Shown in pieces: positions 16,863 through 26,366 of a DNA stretch of 40,502 nt. Both the position numbers and the translations under genes were made by a program. The notes below the pieces were generated by a model. The model saw nothing but the letters and a program-made list of their open reading frames with translations. It did no database searches and was not told the origin of the DNA. Source of the stretch: Thermoplasma sp. Kam2015 (GTDB taxonomy: Archaea > Thermoplasmatota > Thermoplasmata > Thermoplasmatales > Thermoplasmataceae); assembly GCF_003205235.1 (NCBI RefSeq), contig NZ_QJSM01000003.1, forward strand, positions 1-40,502, in the 5' to 3' direction. How positions within the stretch are numbered: position 1 is the stretch's first letter; each line of letters begins with the position of its first letter.

Positions 16863-17567
16863 TCAGCGAACCGTATCACCCTGCATTGCCATTTTCCTCA
16901 ACCTTTCTGCTTCCTGATTTCCAGGATCGAGCTTCTCCACCTCGTCAAGGACTGCAGAGGCCTCCTCCCTTCTGCCCATCCTTATCAGTACATCCGCCTT
17001 CATGAGCAGATAATTGTAATTCGCAGGAACTATCCTTATCGCCTTATCGACCGTTGCAAGTGCATCCTCAAGCCGGCCAAGATCCATCAGGGCCTCGTAT
17101 TTCTTGTATACGAATATCTGATCTGTTGAGTCAAGATCAGCTGCCTTCGAATAATCGTCAAGCGCCTTATCGACCTCGCCTCTCTTCCAGTATGCATTTC
17201 CTCTGTTGTAGTAGTAGTCCGGTATATCACCTTCCAGTTTTATCGCTTCCGTGAACTCCTGTATCGCCTTATCCACAAGGCCCATGTCCTCATATACAGA
17301 TCCAAGCACGTTGTGATAATCAGGTACAGATCCGTCTAGGGCTATGCTTTTCTTAAGATCCTTTATGGCCTCTTCATATTTCTTCATGGAGTAATAGGCC
17401 ATGCCCCTGTTGTGGTAAAGATCCGGATCATCCGATATTATCTCTATCGCCTTTGTGAATTCCTCTACTGCCTTATCATACTTATTGATGTTGAAATATG
17501 AAATGCCCCTCTCGTTGTATTCATCAGCACGCTGTTCTTTGTTATTGAGCTTAAATTCATCAGCCAT
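16863..17567 (-). CDS. Tetratricopeptide-repeat protein
   Basis: The 234 residues consist almost wholly of TPR units. At least six can be seen, with consensus positions such as YNERGISYFNINKYDKAVEE, YHNRGMAYYSMKKYEEAIKD, YYNRGNAYWKRGEVDKALDD and a variable last pair. Such proteins are protein-binding scaffolds; no catalytic domain is present, and neither a signal peptide nor a membrane helix is seen. The frame extends to 17603, but a TATA-like GTATAATA (minus strand, 17594-17601) lies about 27 bases before the ATG at 17567, so I take MADEFKLNNK as the start. It follows valS on the same strand and converges with the GPN GTPase gene. Partner unknown. Confidence 0.85.
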   Translation of the reverse strand: MADEFKLNNKEQRADEYNERGISYFNINKYDKAVEEFTKAIEIISDDPDLYHNRGMAYYSMKKYEEAIKDLKKSIALDGSVPDYHNVLGSVYEDMGLVDKAIQEFTEAIKLEGDIPDYYYNRGNAYWKRGEVDKALDDYSKAADLDSTDQIFVYKKYEALMDLGRLEDALATVDKAIRIVPANYNYLLMKADVLIRMGRREEASAVLDEVEKLDPGNQEAERLRKMAMQGDTVR

Positions 17568-17593
17568 GTTCCATCCTTGTCCTATAACGAAGC

Positions 17594-17601
17594 TATTATA
17601 C
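17594..17601 (-). promoter_or_regulatory. TATA box of the TPR gene
   Basis: On the minus strand GTATAATA is about 27 bases before the ATG at 17567, which supports that start over the upstream frame. Confidence 0.45.
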
Positions 17602-17757
17602 AATGTTTTTGTTTTCTGCTAAAAAACTAAATTAAAACTCACATGAAAAAATGAAAGCGATCGCTTCGCTTGCATCTACGATATGGGTCATGCATGGTAT
17701 TAGGCCGTGCACTGTCCATATTCATGATTGAAAGAATATGGCAGTTCTAAGTGGTAT

Positions 17758-20130
17758 TCATGGGAATACCGTGGCCCCAACTGTATCCCCATCAAAAATT
17801 TCTACATCGTCTATTCTCAGCATTGCAGCGATGAGATCCCTATATTTTTCCAATGTCTGGCGTTTTCCACTGATAGTGGCTTTCTTTACCCTCGTTCCGA
17901 TCGAAACCTTTGCGTTTGACTTGGCAGATCTTACGGCGTCGATCACGCTCACCAGGTAAGATACCTCATCTGCATCGCTGTAGCGGCGTTTTTCCTCCGA
18001 CCAGGAATCCACATGAACGCTTATCTTTCTTCCGGGGAAATCCATGGTCTGATATATCTCCTCAGATATGAATGGCATTATTGGTGCATAGGCCTTGGCA
18101 ACGTCAAGCATGACCTTTGAAGCGGTGTAAAGTGTTTCATCCACCTCATCGTAGTTTCCAGATTCTGATGATCTCTGAACTATGGGCTTTATCATCTCAA
18201 GATAATTGTCGCAGAACACGTTCCAGAAAAATGTGTCAAGCGTCGTCCTGGCCTTTGCAACCTCATAATTTTCCATGTACTCTGTTAGGGCTTCCAGGAT
18301 CTTTGACTCCTCGGTGAGTATCCACCTGTTAACGGGGTTCTTGACGTCGTCGAATACGCGCACGGTTCTCTGGCCTTTCAATATGTCTATGAGCTTCTTT
18401 GCATTGTACATCTTTATGACCGTTCTCCGTCCTCTGGTAAAGTCCTGATCCTTTATCCTTATGTCGTCACCCTGCGACACAGTTGAAGCCCAGAATCTCA
18501 GGGCATCAGCCCCATATTTTTCTATGACGGTGTATATGTCCACTATGTTACCCTTGCTTTTGCTCATCTTCTCTCCATACATGTCGTAGACATTGCCGCT
18601 GATCATGATCTTGTACCACGGTATCTTATCATCGTGCATCTTCGATCTGGCTATGGTAGTGAAAGCCCAGAACGAGATTATATCATGTCCCTGTCCCCTC
18701 AGATCCTCCGGGTAATAACGGTCAAAGTATCCAAAGTGCGTAAGCGCTATCCTTGGTGTTAGCGATGACGTGGCCCACGTATCCATAACATCGCGTTCCG
18801 GTACGAGGTTTGTGGAACCACATTTATCGCATTTTTTGCTTGGTTTCTGTATGCGTGGATCCACCGGGAGATCCTTTTCATCGGCGTATATGGTGTTTCC
18901 GCAGTCTGCACAGTACCATACCGGAAACGGTACGCCATAATACCTCTGCCTTGATATGAGCCAATCCCATTTGAGGCCATTGACCCAGTTCTCATACCTG
19001 ACGCGCATGTAATCCGGTATCCACTCTATCCTGCGCCCGTTATCGATGAATGCATCCTTCATATCTAGATACTTTATGAACCACTGCTTCTCTATGAATA
19101 TTTCAATGGGAGTTCCGCATCTCTCATGCGTGTTCACGGAATGCTTTATGCTCTCCTCCTTGACCACATAGCCCTGTTCCTTGAGCAGTTCCACGATCTT
19201 CTTTCTTGCATCGCCTATGGTCATGCCCTTCAGCGGGCCTGCCTCATCCGTCATTCTACCGTCCTTGTCTATGCTCATGCGGAGCGGCAGGTTGTATTTC
19301 TTCCAGAGATCAAGGTCGTTCTGGTCGCCGAAGGTGCACACCATCTCTGCGCCCGTGCCGAAGTTCATATCAACCGTATCGTCGGCCATGATCTTTACTC
19401 GCCTGTCAAAGATCGGAACGGTTGCCTCCCTGCCTATGAGCTGGCTGTATCTCGCATCCTGCGGATTAACGAATACGGCCACGCATGATCCAAGCATCTC
19501 AGGCCTGGTTGTGGCTATGGTAAGAGTTTTACCTTCCACGCTGAAGTTGATGTATACGAGCTTTGTATGCATCTCCTGATCCTTCATCTCGATCTGCGAG
19601 ATGGAGGTCTTACATGTGGGACACCTTATGGATGGAGCCAGATCCCTGTAAACCCTCCCCTTCTTCACAAGATCGAGAAACATGGATTGCGATATCCTTA
19701 TGGATTCAGGCGAGCTGGTGACGTAATAATCCTTGAAGTAACAGCTCATTCCTATGCGCTTCCACCCTTCAAGTAGCGATTTTTCGCTGGCCTCGCTCAG
19801 ATCCTTGCAAAGTCTTATGAACTCCTCAACATTATTTTCATTGGGTTTCACGCCGGTTTCCTTCTCAACATACCTCTCAGTCGGAAGGCCATTGTCGTCG
19901 AAGCCCCATGGAAAGAACACATGATAGCCGCGCATGCGCTTGTATCTTGCTATGAAATCTATATGTGGATATGAAAATGAATGCCCCATATGCATCTTTC
20001 CAGATACTGTAGGTGGTGGGGTGTCAATCGCGAATACCCTGCTCCGTTTATCAGGTTCGAACCTGTAGATATCATTCTCATCCCAGTATTTGATCCATTT
20101 TTCTTCCATCTGATTTATGTCTATGTCCAT
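17758..20130 (-). CDS. valS: Valyl-tRNA synthetase
   Basis: This class I synthetase charges tRNA-Val. The 790 residues contain HMGH at 47-50 (HIGH motif), the Trp/Tyr-rich Rossmann region FFPWGFDDNGLPTERYVE, a CP1 editing domain (TTRPEMLGSC and similar), zinc-ribbon-like cysteine pairs (CPTCKTS, CADCGNT, CDKCGSTN) and MSKSKGN near residue 522 (KMSKS motif). The anticodon-binding helical domain follows. The C-terminal coiled coil common in bacterial ValRS is not evident, as expected for the short archaeal type. A TATA-like stretch at 20151-20163 precedes the ATG by about 27 bases. It is divergent from nob1. Confidence 0.96.
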   Translation of the reverse strand: MDIDINQMEEKWIKYWDENDIYRFEPDKRSRVFAIDTPPPTVSGKMHMGHSFSYPHIDFIARYKRMRGYHVFFPWGFDDNGLPTERYVEKETGVKPNENNVEEFIRLCKDLSEASEKSLLEGWKRIGMSCYFKDYYVTSSPESIRISQSMFLDLVKKGRVYRDLAPSIRCPTCKTSISQIEMKDQEMHTKLVYINFSVEGKTLTIATTRPEMLGSCVAVFVNPQDARYSQLIGREATVPIFDRRVKIMADDTVDMNFGTGAEMVCTFGDQNDLDLWKKYNLPLRMSIDKDGRMTDEAGPLKGMTIGDARKKIVELLKEQGYVVKEESIKHSVNTHERCGTPIEIFIEKQWFIKYLDMKDAFIDNGRRIEWIPDYMRVRYENWVNGLKWDWLISRQRYYGVPFPVWYCADCGNTIYADEKDLPVDPRIQKPSKKCDKCGSTNLVPERDVMDTWATSSLTPRIALTHFGYFDRYYPEDLRGQGHDIISFWAFTTIARSKMHDDKIPWYKIMISGNVYDMYGEKMSKSKGNIVDIYTVIEKYGADALRFWASTVSQGDDIRIKDQDFTRGRRTVIKMYNAKKLIDILKGQRTVRVFDDVKNPVNRWILTEESKILEALTEYMENYEVAKARTTLDTFFWNVFCDNYLEMIKPIVQRSSESGNYDEVDETLYTASKVMLDVAKAYAPIMPFISEEIYQTMDFPGRKISVHVDSWSEEKRRYSDADEVSYLVSVIDAVRSAKSNAKVSIGTRVKKATISGKRQTLEKYRDLIAAMLRIDDVEIFDGDTVGATVFP

Positions 20131-20150
20131 CCGAATTGTAATTATGACAC

Positions 20151-20163
20151 GCTTAATTAATTT
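20151..20163 (-). promoter_or_regulatory. TATA box of valS
   Basis: On the minus strand AAATTAATTAAGC is centred about 27 bases before the ATG at 20130. Confidence 0.45.
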
Positions 20164-20230
20164 ACTCGAACGCGGAATATGGGAGCGGTTTCTTGAAAAA
20201 GTCCGGCTTGTTTAGCATCATTGTCAAACG

Positions 20231-20240
20231 TTTTATATTC
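20231..20240 (+). promoter_or_regulatory. TATA box of nob1
   Basis: TTTTATATTC is centred about 25 bases before the ATG at 20260, leaderless spacing. Confidence 0.5.
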
Positions 20241-20259
20241 ATTATTGATAGGTTGATGA

Positions 20260-20751
20260 ATGATATATGTTATAGACACATCCGCCATAATCTCCAGGAA
20301 CCTCAATCTGCTGGATGGAGACCTCATATTTCCGTCATCAGTGATCAGCGAGATCAAGAGAGGCAAACTGCGCTACATGATCGATGCGCTGCTTCCCATG
20401 ATCAGGGTTGTCAGCCCTGGCCAGGAATATCTGAAGGTGGTGGAAGATACCGCAGCTAAAACCGGAGATCTGATGAATCTGAGCCAGACCGACAAGGATG
20501 TTCTTGCCCTGGCTTTGCAGTATGGCGGTACCATAGTGACGGACGATTATTCAATACAGAACGTAGCATCATACCTGAACCTGAAATTTGTAAACGCAAA
20601 CATAAAACGTATTGAAAAGCAGATAGCCTGGGTGTACAGGTGCACAGGATGCAAGAAGGTATTCTCAGTACCCGTGAAGGTATGCGATATATGCGGGCAT
20701 GATGTTAAGAGGCACTACGACAAGAAGAGATCGATGATAAAGAAGGTCTAG
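20260..20751 (+). CDS. nob1: Nob1-type PIN endoribonuclease with zinc ribbon
   Basis: Nob1 cleaves the 3-prime end of pre-16S rRNA. The 163 residues have a PIN domain with its acidic residues in VIDTSAII (D6), [23 protein letters not shown] and VTDDYSIQN, then a zinc ribbon [10 protein letters not shown]...[11 protein letters not shown] near the C-terminus. The zinc ribbon separates it from free VapC toxins. The gene is short but complete for an archaeal Nob1. It converges with the DUF99 gene: both end on the same CTAG at 20748-20751, one TAG on each strand. Confidence 0.92.
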   Translation: MIYVIDTSAIISRNLNLLDGDLIFPSSVISEIKRGKLRYMIDALLPMIRVVSPGQEYLKVVEDTAAKTGDLMNLSQTDKDVLALALQYGGTIVTDDYSIQNVASYLNLKFVNANIKRIEKQIAWVYRCTGCKKVFSVPVKVCDICGHDVKRHYDKKRSMIKKV

Positions 20752-21365
20752 GTTACAGAGATCCTTCCCACAAGATCAGCTATTCTCACTGCCTCAGGAA
20801 ATTTTCCCCTCAGCGTGTTTCTCTCTATGATCTCCTGGGCGCTCCGCGGGTCTATGCCAGAAAGGTTTGCCATTATTACGTATCCATTGTTTCTTATCTC
20901 CACCGGTTTCAGGGATCTCAGTATCCTCACCTTTTCCTCATCTCTGAGGTGTTTTTCTATGGCCCGTATCATCTTCTCCACGCTTCCTCCGGGTTCAAAC
21001 AGGGATATAACCGGCACACCAAGTTCTCGATGGAGGGAATCTATATCACATATATTGAAACCTGCAAACGATATACCGCTCATCATTATTACCTTCGCCA
21101 GGGATCCGGTTTTCCTGAACAGCCTGGCTATGGCCTCATTGACATCGTTTCCATCCACATGCACGCGATCCTTCTGTATGGCTTCAAGATAGCCATCAAT
21201 CCTCATCAGGACGCCTATAAGGCTGCTCTCACTGTCGCCTCTTCTGAATGGGGAATCATCGACGCCAAGTATCCTCATGCCCCTTTTGATCCTGAGTTTC
21301 TCCGGCAAAGGCTCATATTCAAGCGATAAACTGTTCCTTGGATGATCGTCCATTCCATCGGTCAT
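20748..21365 (-). CDS. DUF99 (UPF0215) family protein, endonuclease V-like fold
   Basis: The 205 residues match DUF99. The family signatures are [20 protein letters not shown] near 34-53, [17 protein letters not shown] near 90-106 and a proline-containing [10 protein letters not shown] strand-loop. The family is predicted to share the endonuclease V/RNase H fold, with the DD of GVDD as catalytic candidates, but has no established reaction that I know of. Its ATG overlaps the TGA of the upstream gene, so it is the last member of an operon with the unknown protein and the C2H2 zinc-finger protein. It shares its stop CTAG with nob1. Confidence 0.85.
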   Translation of the reverse strand: MTDGMDDHPRNSLSLEYEPLPEKLRIKRGMRILGVDDSPFRRGDSESSLIGVLMRIDGYLEAIQKDRVHVDGNDVNEAIARLFRKTGSLAKVIMMSGISFAGFNICDIDSLHRELGVPVISLFEPGGSVEKMIRAIEKHLRDEEKVRILRSLKPVEIRNNGYVIMANLSGIDPRSAQEIIERNTLRGKFPEAVRIADLVGRISVT

Positions 21366-21649
21366 CTCTTCCTCCTGATAGAATATCTGATCTCATGACT
21401 GCGCGGAAATTCGCGCTGATAGATATCCTTGAACAGCCGATCAAAATCATCAGCGGAGGTATGGTATTCGGCCGTTCTGAAACCAAACTCGTTTATACTC
21501 AGGCTACCATCATCCATCTTGACTATCTCTATGCCCCGATCTTTCTTGAAGGTCTTCATCTCTATTTCATATCCCGGCTTTAATTTTCTCACCATCGAAG
21601 ATATGTCCCTAACGGCACCAGATGAAGATATCATTGGCATATCAATCAT
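21362..21649 (-). CDS. Unknown protein of 95 residues in the DUF99 operon
   Basis: No family is recognised. The protein is small, soluble and mixed in charge, with no cysteines and no membrane segment. The start is the ATG at 21649; a GTG one codon earlier also fits, and ATGs at 21640 and 21634 are alternatives. It ends with the basic RYSIRRKR, which may contact nucleic acid. Its stop overlaps the ATG of the DUF99 gene, and it begins 39 bases after the zinc-finger gene. Translational coupling suggests it works with the DUF99 protein. Confidence 0.75.
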   Translation of the reverse strand: MIDMPMISSSGAVRDISSMVRKLKPGYEIEMKTFKKDRGIEIVKMDDGSLSINEFGFRTAEYHTSADDFDRLFKDIYQREFPRSHEIRYSIRRKR

Positions 21650-21688
21650 CACTCAATGTTCATCAAGTTCAAACATCATTTTAGCAAT

Positions 21689-21820
21689 CTATCTTGCTTT
21701 CATTGTGTGTTTCGCAATGACATGTTCCAGGCATTCTTCCTCGGTCTTGAATACTGAATCGCACAAAGGACACCTGTATTCAACGTGCCCAGATATCATC
21801 ACTTTTATGCATCCAGACAT
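21689..21820 (-). CDS. 43-residue C2H2 zinc-finger protein
   Basis: This gene is easily missed because of its size. The minus-strand frame 21820 to 21689 encodes 43 residues whose core is YRCPLCDSVFKTEEECLEH followed by VIAKH. It fits the classical C-x2-C-x12-H-x4-H finger exactly, with hydrophobic F and L at the expected core positions. A TATA-like ATTAAAATAAT at 21838-21848 lies about 23 bases before the ATG, typical for a leaderless gene. It heads the operon with the 95-residue unknown protein and DUF99. It is probably a small DNA-, RNA- or protein-binding factor; its function is unknown. Confidence 0.85.
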   Translation of the reverse strand: MSGCIKVMISGHVEYRCPLCDSVFKTEEECLEHVIAKHTMKAR

Positions 21821-21837
21821 ATTTTAACATCACATCC

Positions 21838-21848
21838 ATTATTTTAAT
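21838..21848 (-). promoter_or_regulatory. TATA box of the zinc-finger/DUF99 operon
   Basis: On the minus strand ATTAAAATAAT is centred about 23 bases before the ATG at 21820. Confidence 0.5.
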
Positions 21849-22156
21849 CCCGACGGATCTTCTTATCGCCACGATGCAAAGATGCATGGGGTATATCAGA
21901 TGATCGTGGATATTGCGCCAAAGGCGTCTTCTCAGATCTGAAGTGAAAGTTCACCAGCCCCACCGATCGACATCATGTTGCCACCTTAAATGAGCTGATT
22001 CCACATAGATCAGTGCAAAATTATCAATAAACTTTCCTGTCATTGTAAGATCGTACTTTAGATCTGAGGCAAATTTCGTGCACATCCGAGACTGCAAATA
22101 GCCAGTTTCTACGATATCGTAAACCCGCACAGAAAAAAATTGTTGGAGAATATGGA
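21849..22156. other. Intergenic stretch with a palindrome and T-tract
   Basis: No gene is supported. TACGATATCGTA at 22110-22121 is a perfect 12-base palindrome inside an imperfect longer one (GTTT-ct-ACGATATCGT-AAAC). The minus strand at 22133-22141 has a T-run just after the SCP2 stop codon, which could end that transcript. Confidence 0.4.
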
Positions 22157-22486
22157 TTACTTCAGAAGATCAGATATGAGCAGTTTATCCATGAGCGAAG
22201 CCTTTATCCTTATCTGCTTGGTCAGGTAGGCCGTAAGCGGATCTATCTCCTTGGCAAGTATCTTATTGAACACATCCGATGAAACCATCACATTGATGTC
22301 CGCCTCTATCTTTCCCTCCTCAACATCGCTTAGATGCGAGTCTTTGAGATAGAAGTGGTAGTTATCCTTGCCATCGAACTCCAGGTTTATGCTCCTGCTC
22401 AGGGACTTGAGTTTTTCCCTGTATTTTGGATCATTCTCAAACTTCTTATTGACTTTGACCACTAGCTGCTGTAGCGTATCCTTCAT
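22157..22486 (-). CDS. SCP2 (sterol carrier protein 2) domain protein
   Basis: The SCP2 fold is a small lipid-binding pocket. The 109 residues match: [59 protein letters not shown] and the final [20 protein letters not shown]. In wall-less archaea such proteins presumably bind fatty acyl or isoprenoid lipids rather than sterols. The start ATG at 22486 lies 41 bases inside the 3-prime end of pyrG in another frame; a later start would remove the first helix. The overlap suggests co-transcription with pyrG. Confidence 0.85.
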   Translation of the reverse strand: MKDTLQQLVVKVNKKFENDPKYREKLKSLSRSINLEFDGKDNYHFYLKDSHLSDVEEGKIEADINVMVSSDVFNKILAKEIDPLTAYLTKQIRIKASLMDKLLISDLLK

Positions 22487-24083
22487 GTTTTTCCCTGATC
22501 CTTCTCTGCTTATAAATCAACGCCTGTTCCACAAGATGCAGATGGACCTTTGATGGATCAAGCGGTCTTGATTTGAATTCACTGTGGTATTGCGTGGCTA
22601 TGAAGCTATCATCACCGTTTTTCTCCAGGATCTCCATTCTCATACCCTCATCATCTGTCGCCGAGAACCGGAAACCGGCCTTTTCGATCATGTCGATATA
22701 ATCTGGATTGACCTCGTATCTGTGCCTGTGCCTCTCGTATATGACGTCTGTCCCGTATATCCTGTGCGCCAGGGTACCCTTCTTTATTATGACCTTCTTT
22801 GATCCGAGGCGCATCGTACCACCCAGATCCTTTATGCCCTTCTGTTCTGGCAGTATGTCCACGACAGGATATTTTGTCTTCTCATCAAATTCGGTGCTGT
22901 TGGCGCCTTCAAGACCAAGAACGTATCTTGCCACTGCGATCACAGCCACCTGGAAACCAAGGCATATTCCAAGGAATGGAATACCATTATCCAGAGCGTA
23001 CTTTGTGGCCGCTATCTTCCCCTCCACCCCCCTGTATCCGAATCCTCCAGGTATCAGAATGGCGTCCGCTTCAGCCAGAACGCTCTGATCGTACCTTACC
23101 GTTTCGGAGTCGATCCACATTATGTCAACTGCAATGCCTGTATTGCCAGTCACATGCGAGAAAGCTTCCTTGTGGCTGATATACGCATCATGCAGATCCA
23201 CATACTTGCCGACGATGGCTATCTTTACCCTTTCTCTGGGATTCCTTATGTTCTCTGTGTATTCCGACCAAGAGTCCCTGTAGTTTATATCCATGTTCAG
23301 GAGCTTTGAGAGCCTCGTTATCAGGCCTTCCTTCACCATGATCTGTGGCAGGAGGTATACATTTTCCACATCGCTCACGCTTATAATACCCTCAACAGGC
23401 ACATCTGTAAAGAGCGATATCCTCGCCTTTGTTTCATCGGTCAGCCTCCTCTTTGATCTTGCAAATATTATATCTGGCTGAATGCCTATTTCTCTTAGCG
23501 ATTTAACACTGTGCTGGGTTGGCTTTGTCTTCTGCTCCATGGTTGGACCTATCTCAGGAACGAGCGTAACATGGGCGAAGACAACATTCGATTCCTCGCG
23601 CTTGAGCTGTCTCAGAGCCTCAAGAAAAGGCATAGATTCTATATCACCAACAGTGCCGCCAACCTCTATGAGAACTATGTCAGCACCGCTGGATTTCGCC
23701 ACGTCCCTTATCCTCCGTTTTATCTCATCCGTTATGTGCGGTATGATCTGTACTGTCTTCCCCAGATAGTCTCCATGCCTTTCCTTCTGTATGACCTCAA
23801 GGTAAACCTTGCCCGTTGTTATGTTGTTGTTCTTCGTGAGGTTGATGTTCATGAAACGCTCGTAGTTGCCCAGATCGAGATCAACTTCACCCCCATCATC
23901 AAGAACAAAGACCTCACCGTGCTGGTAAGGATTCATCGTGCCTGCATCATAATTTATGTATGGATCAATCTTAACTGCGGATACCTTTATACCGGAATCC
24001 TTCAAAATATGACCGATGCTGGAGGTAATTGTACCTTTTCCGAGACCAGATATAACTCCACCAGTCACAACTATGTACTGCAT
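22446..24083 (-). CDS. pyrG: CTP synthase
   Basis: The enzyme aminates UTP to CTP using glutamine and ATP, the last step of pyrimidine nucleotide synthesis. The 545 residues have the N-terminal synthetase domain with the P-loop [19 protein letters not shown] and the C-terminal class I glutaminase with its nucleophile in [11 protein letters not shown] (cysteine near 374) and the histidine-glutamate pair in YHSEFKSRP near 520. A TATA-like TTTAATTAA (minus strand, 24105-24113) sits about 26 bases before the ATG. The SCP2 gene overlaps its 3-prime end. pyrE is at 32036, in another transcription unit. Confidence 0.97.
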   Translation of the reverse strand: MQYIVVTGGVISGLGKGTITSSIGHILKDSGIKVSAVKIDPYINYDAGTMNPYQHGEVFVLDDGGEVDLDLGNYERFMNINLTKNNNITTGKVYLEVIQKERHGDYLGKTVQIIPHITDEIKRRIRDVAKSSGADIVLIEVGGTVGDIESMPFLEALRQLKREESNVVFAHVTLVPEIGPTMEQKTKPTQHSVKSLREIGIQPDIIFARSKRRLTDETKARISLFTDVPVEGIISVSDVENVYLLPQIMVKEGLITRLSKLLNMDINYRDSWSEYTENIRNPRERVKIAIVGKYVDLHDAYISHKEAFSHVTGNTGIAVDIMWIDSETVRYDQSVLAEADAILIPGGFGYRGVEGKIAATKYALDNGIPFLGICLGFQVAVIAVARYVLGLEGANSTEFDEKTKYPVVDILPEQKGIKDLGGTMRLGSKKVIIKKGTLAHRIYGTDVIYERHRHRYEVNPDYIDMIEKAGFRFSATDDEGMRMEILEKNGDDSFIATQYHSEFKSRPLDPSKVHLHLVEQALIYKQRRIREKHEGYATAASGQSQ

Positions 24084-24104
24084 TATAGATAAACACAGAC
24101 TCGT

Positions 24105-24113
24105 TAATTAAAT
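24105..24113 (-). promoter_or_regulatory. TATA box of pyrG
   Basis: On the minus strand TTTAATTAA is centred about 26 bases before the ATG at 24083. Confidence 0.5.
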
Positions 24114-24323
24114 TTTTCAATCTACTCCAAAAGCGGTATATTCAGCGTTTTTTCACATATGATGATGGCCATGTCGCATCTTCATGATCTTAATTGTATT
24201 GTTCAAACAGATGCAGATAGATCTGTGATCTACGTGCATTTTTTATAAATTGTTATAGATATAAATTAACTATCATGTGATAATAACTACGCATAATATT
24301 GAATTTGCCGAGATTGTATGGCA

Positions 24324-24335
24324 AATTTATTTAAG
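24324..24335 (+). promoter_or_regulatory. TATA box of the formate dehydrogenase-like operon
   Basis: AATTTATTTAAG lies about 27 bases before the ATG at 24357. It overlaps the extension of the upstream frame and so argues for the later start. The gap 24116-24323 holds no gene. Confidence 0.5.
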
Positions 24336-24356
24336 ACAAGATGGAATATTATAATC

Positions 24357-26366
24357 ATGACTCTAACAATCTGTCCTTACTGCGGGACAGGATGTCAGAT
24401 AGAGGTCGATTATTCAGGGGATCATTACACTGTGCATGGTTATACAAGATCCGTCGTGAATGAGGGAAAGCTATGCATCAAGGGATATCAGGGGCTTTCC
24501 TATGCAGGGTCACGCGACAGGATAACCTCTCCCATGATCAGGAGAGGGGATGTATGGACAGAGGTGAGCTGGGACGAAGCATTGGATTACGTGGCAAGGA
24601 GGCTCACCGAGATCAGGGATAAATATGGTCCGGATTCCATAGCGTTTCAGGCATCAGCGAAGTGTACGAATGAGGAGAACTATCTGATCCAGAAGATAGC
24701 ACGCATGATGGGAACAAACAATGTGGATCACTGCGCAAGAAGCTGCCACAGCTCTACCGTTGCAGGACTCATACGTACGCTTGGGACAGCCGCGGCGACA
24801 GGTTCCATAAAGAGCTTGAAGTCCACCGAAACCTTCTTTGTTATAGGATCAAACACAACGGAGCAGCATCCAATAATAGGCACAACGATAATAAGGCAGA
24901 AAAAGGCTGGCAAGAAGCTGATCGTCGCCGATCCAAGGAGAACGAAGCTCGCCTCCATAGCGGACGTTTTTCTCCAGTTCAGGCCAGGATCCGACGTGGC
25001 GCTCCTGAACTCCATGATGTTTGTCATACTCAAGGAGAATCTCATTGATTCCGAGTTCATCAGAACAAGGACGACCGATTTTGATGCCTTTGCCGCCGAG
25101 ATTGAGAAGTACCCGCCTGAGATAACCGAACAGATCACCGGAGTATCTCCCGATCTTTTGGAGAAAGCAGCAGAACTATATGCTGGGAACAGGCCATCGG
25201 CCATACTCTATGGTATGGGCATAACTCAGCATATACACGGTACTGAAAATGTCATGAGCGTCTCAAATCTGGCTCTTATGACCGGAAACATAGGCCGATA
25301 CGGGTCAGGCATCTTTCCGCTTAGAGGCCAGAACAATGTCCAGGGGTCAAGTGATATGGGCGCCCTTTCGGAATTTTACCCCGGATACATTCCGGCAGAT
25401 TCGGATGGGGTTGAAAGGTTTGAAAAGATATGGGGTGCCAAACTTCCAAGAAATATCGGTCTCATGCTCTCAGAGATGTTCGATGCGGCCATAGACGGGA
25501 GGGTTAAGGCGATATATCTCATGGGTGAAAACCCAGTGATAACAGAAGCGAATCTGTCTGATGTTGAAAAGGGCCTAAAAAACCTAGATCTGTTTGTCGT
25601 TCAGGATATATTCATGACGGAGACGGCAAAATTCGCACATGTCATCCTTCCGGCATCCTCGGCACTTGAAAAGGATGGCACATTCACAAACACTGAACGG
25701 AGGATTCAGAGGGTGGTTGCTGTGAAGGATCCGCCGGGAGATGCAAAACCAGACTGGTGGATACTGAGCCAGCTCTATTCAAGGCTGTTCCATCGTGAGG
25801 CGTACAGGTCTCCGGAGGAAATATTCAACGAGATCAGGGTGGCAATTCCAAACTACTCTGGAGCCAAGTATGAAAACCTCTATCCTGACGGAAAGCAGTG
25901 GCCGATAAACGATCAGCATCCAGAAGGGACTGAAATACTGCATGTGGAGAGGTTCACAAGGGGGCTGGGCAGATTCATGGCTATCCCGTACAAGCCACCA
26001 TCTGAAACGCCAGACGATCAGTATCCATTCATCCTCACCACTGGAAGGAATTATTACCACTGGCATTCAGGCACTATGACGAGGCGCAGTGATATACTAG
26101 AAAGGGAATCTCCGAATCCGTATGTGGAGATAAGTGTCAATGACGCAAAGAAGCTGTCTATAAGGAATGGACAGAGTATAACGGTGGAATCTAGGCATGG
26201 ATCCATAAGGCTGCCTGCTATGGTGACCTCCAAGATACCGGACGGGATAGTGTTTGTACCATTCCATTTCAAGGAGGCCAGGGTAAATCTACTGGTGGGA
26301 GAAAACCTGGATCCATATTCCAAGATACCGGAATTCAAGGTAGTTGCGGTTAGGGTGATCGCATGA
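24357..26366 (+). CDS. fdhA: Formate dehydrogenase-type molybdopterin catalytic subunit
   Basis: This is a molybdo- or tungstopterin oxidoreductase that should oxidise formate to CO2. The 669 residues begin MTLTICPYCGTGCQIEVDY. A [4Fe-4S] cluster is held by C6, C9, C13 and C40. The active-site box is DHCARSCHSSTVAGL, where C130 takes the place of selenocysteine and H131 follows, as in cysteine-type FdhA. Later come GSNTTEQHPI, GMGITQHIHGTENV, RGQNNVQGSSDMG and the C-terminal cofactor-binding LTTGRNYYHWHSGTMTRR. It lacks the extra N-terminal iron-sulfur domains of longer FdhA forms. The last codon overlaps the next gene (ATGA). No selenocysteine or cofactor-assembly genes are nearby. Confidence 0.9.
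   Translation: MTLTICPYCGTGCQIEVDYSGDHYTVHGYTRSVVNEGKLCIKGYQGLSYAGSRDRITSPMIRRGDVWTEVSWDEALDYVARRLTEIRDKYGPDSIAFQASAKCTNEENYLIQKIARMMGTNNVDHCARSCHSSTVAGLIRTLGTAAATGSIKSLKSTETFFVIGSNTTEQHPIIGTTIIRQKKAGKKLIVADPRRTKLASIADVFLQFRPGSDVALLNSMMFVILKENLIDSEFIRTRTTDFDAFAAEIEKYPPEITEQITGVSPDLLEKAAELYAGNRPSAILYGMGITQHIHGTENVMSVSNLALMTGNIGRYGSGIFPLRGQNNVQGSSDMGALSEFYPGYIPADSDGVERFEKIWGAKLPRNIGLMLSEMFDAAIDGRVKAIYLMGENPVITEANLSDVEKGLKNLDLFVVQDIFMTETAKFAHVILPASSALEKDGTFTNTERRIQRVVAVKDPPGDAKPDWWILSQLYSRLFHREAYRSPEEIFNEIRVAIPNYSGAKYENLYPDGKQWPINDQHPEGTEILHVERFTRGLGRFMAIPYKPPSETPDDQYPFILTTGRNYYHWHSGTMTRRSDILERESPNPYVEISVNDAKKLSIRNGQSITVESRHGSIRLPAMVTSKIPDGIVFVPFHFKEARVNLLVGENLDPYSKIPEFKVVAVRVIA

Noticed and set aside
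20260-20751. PIN-domain gene as a VapC toxin
   Set aside because: The C-terminal zinc ribbon and overall pattern fit Nob1, and no antitoxin gene is adjacent.
22110-22121. TACGATATCGTA palindrome as a regulator site
   Set aside because: It is not close to any start codon and could be a chance match; kept only as a note in the intergenic entry.
23511-24092. Long plus-strand frame of 193 codons
   Set aside because: It lies wholly antisense to the conserved pyrG gene and has no family signatures.
24738-24750. Selenocysteine in the formate dehydrogenase active site
   Set aside because: The active-site codon is TGC (cysteine) in ARSCHSSTVAG, not TGA, so no recoding is needed.
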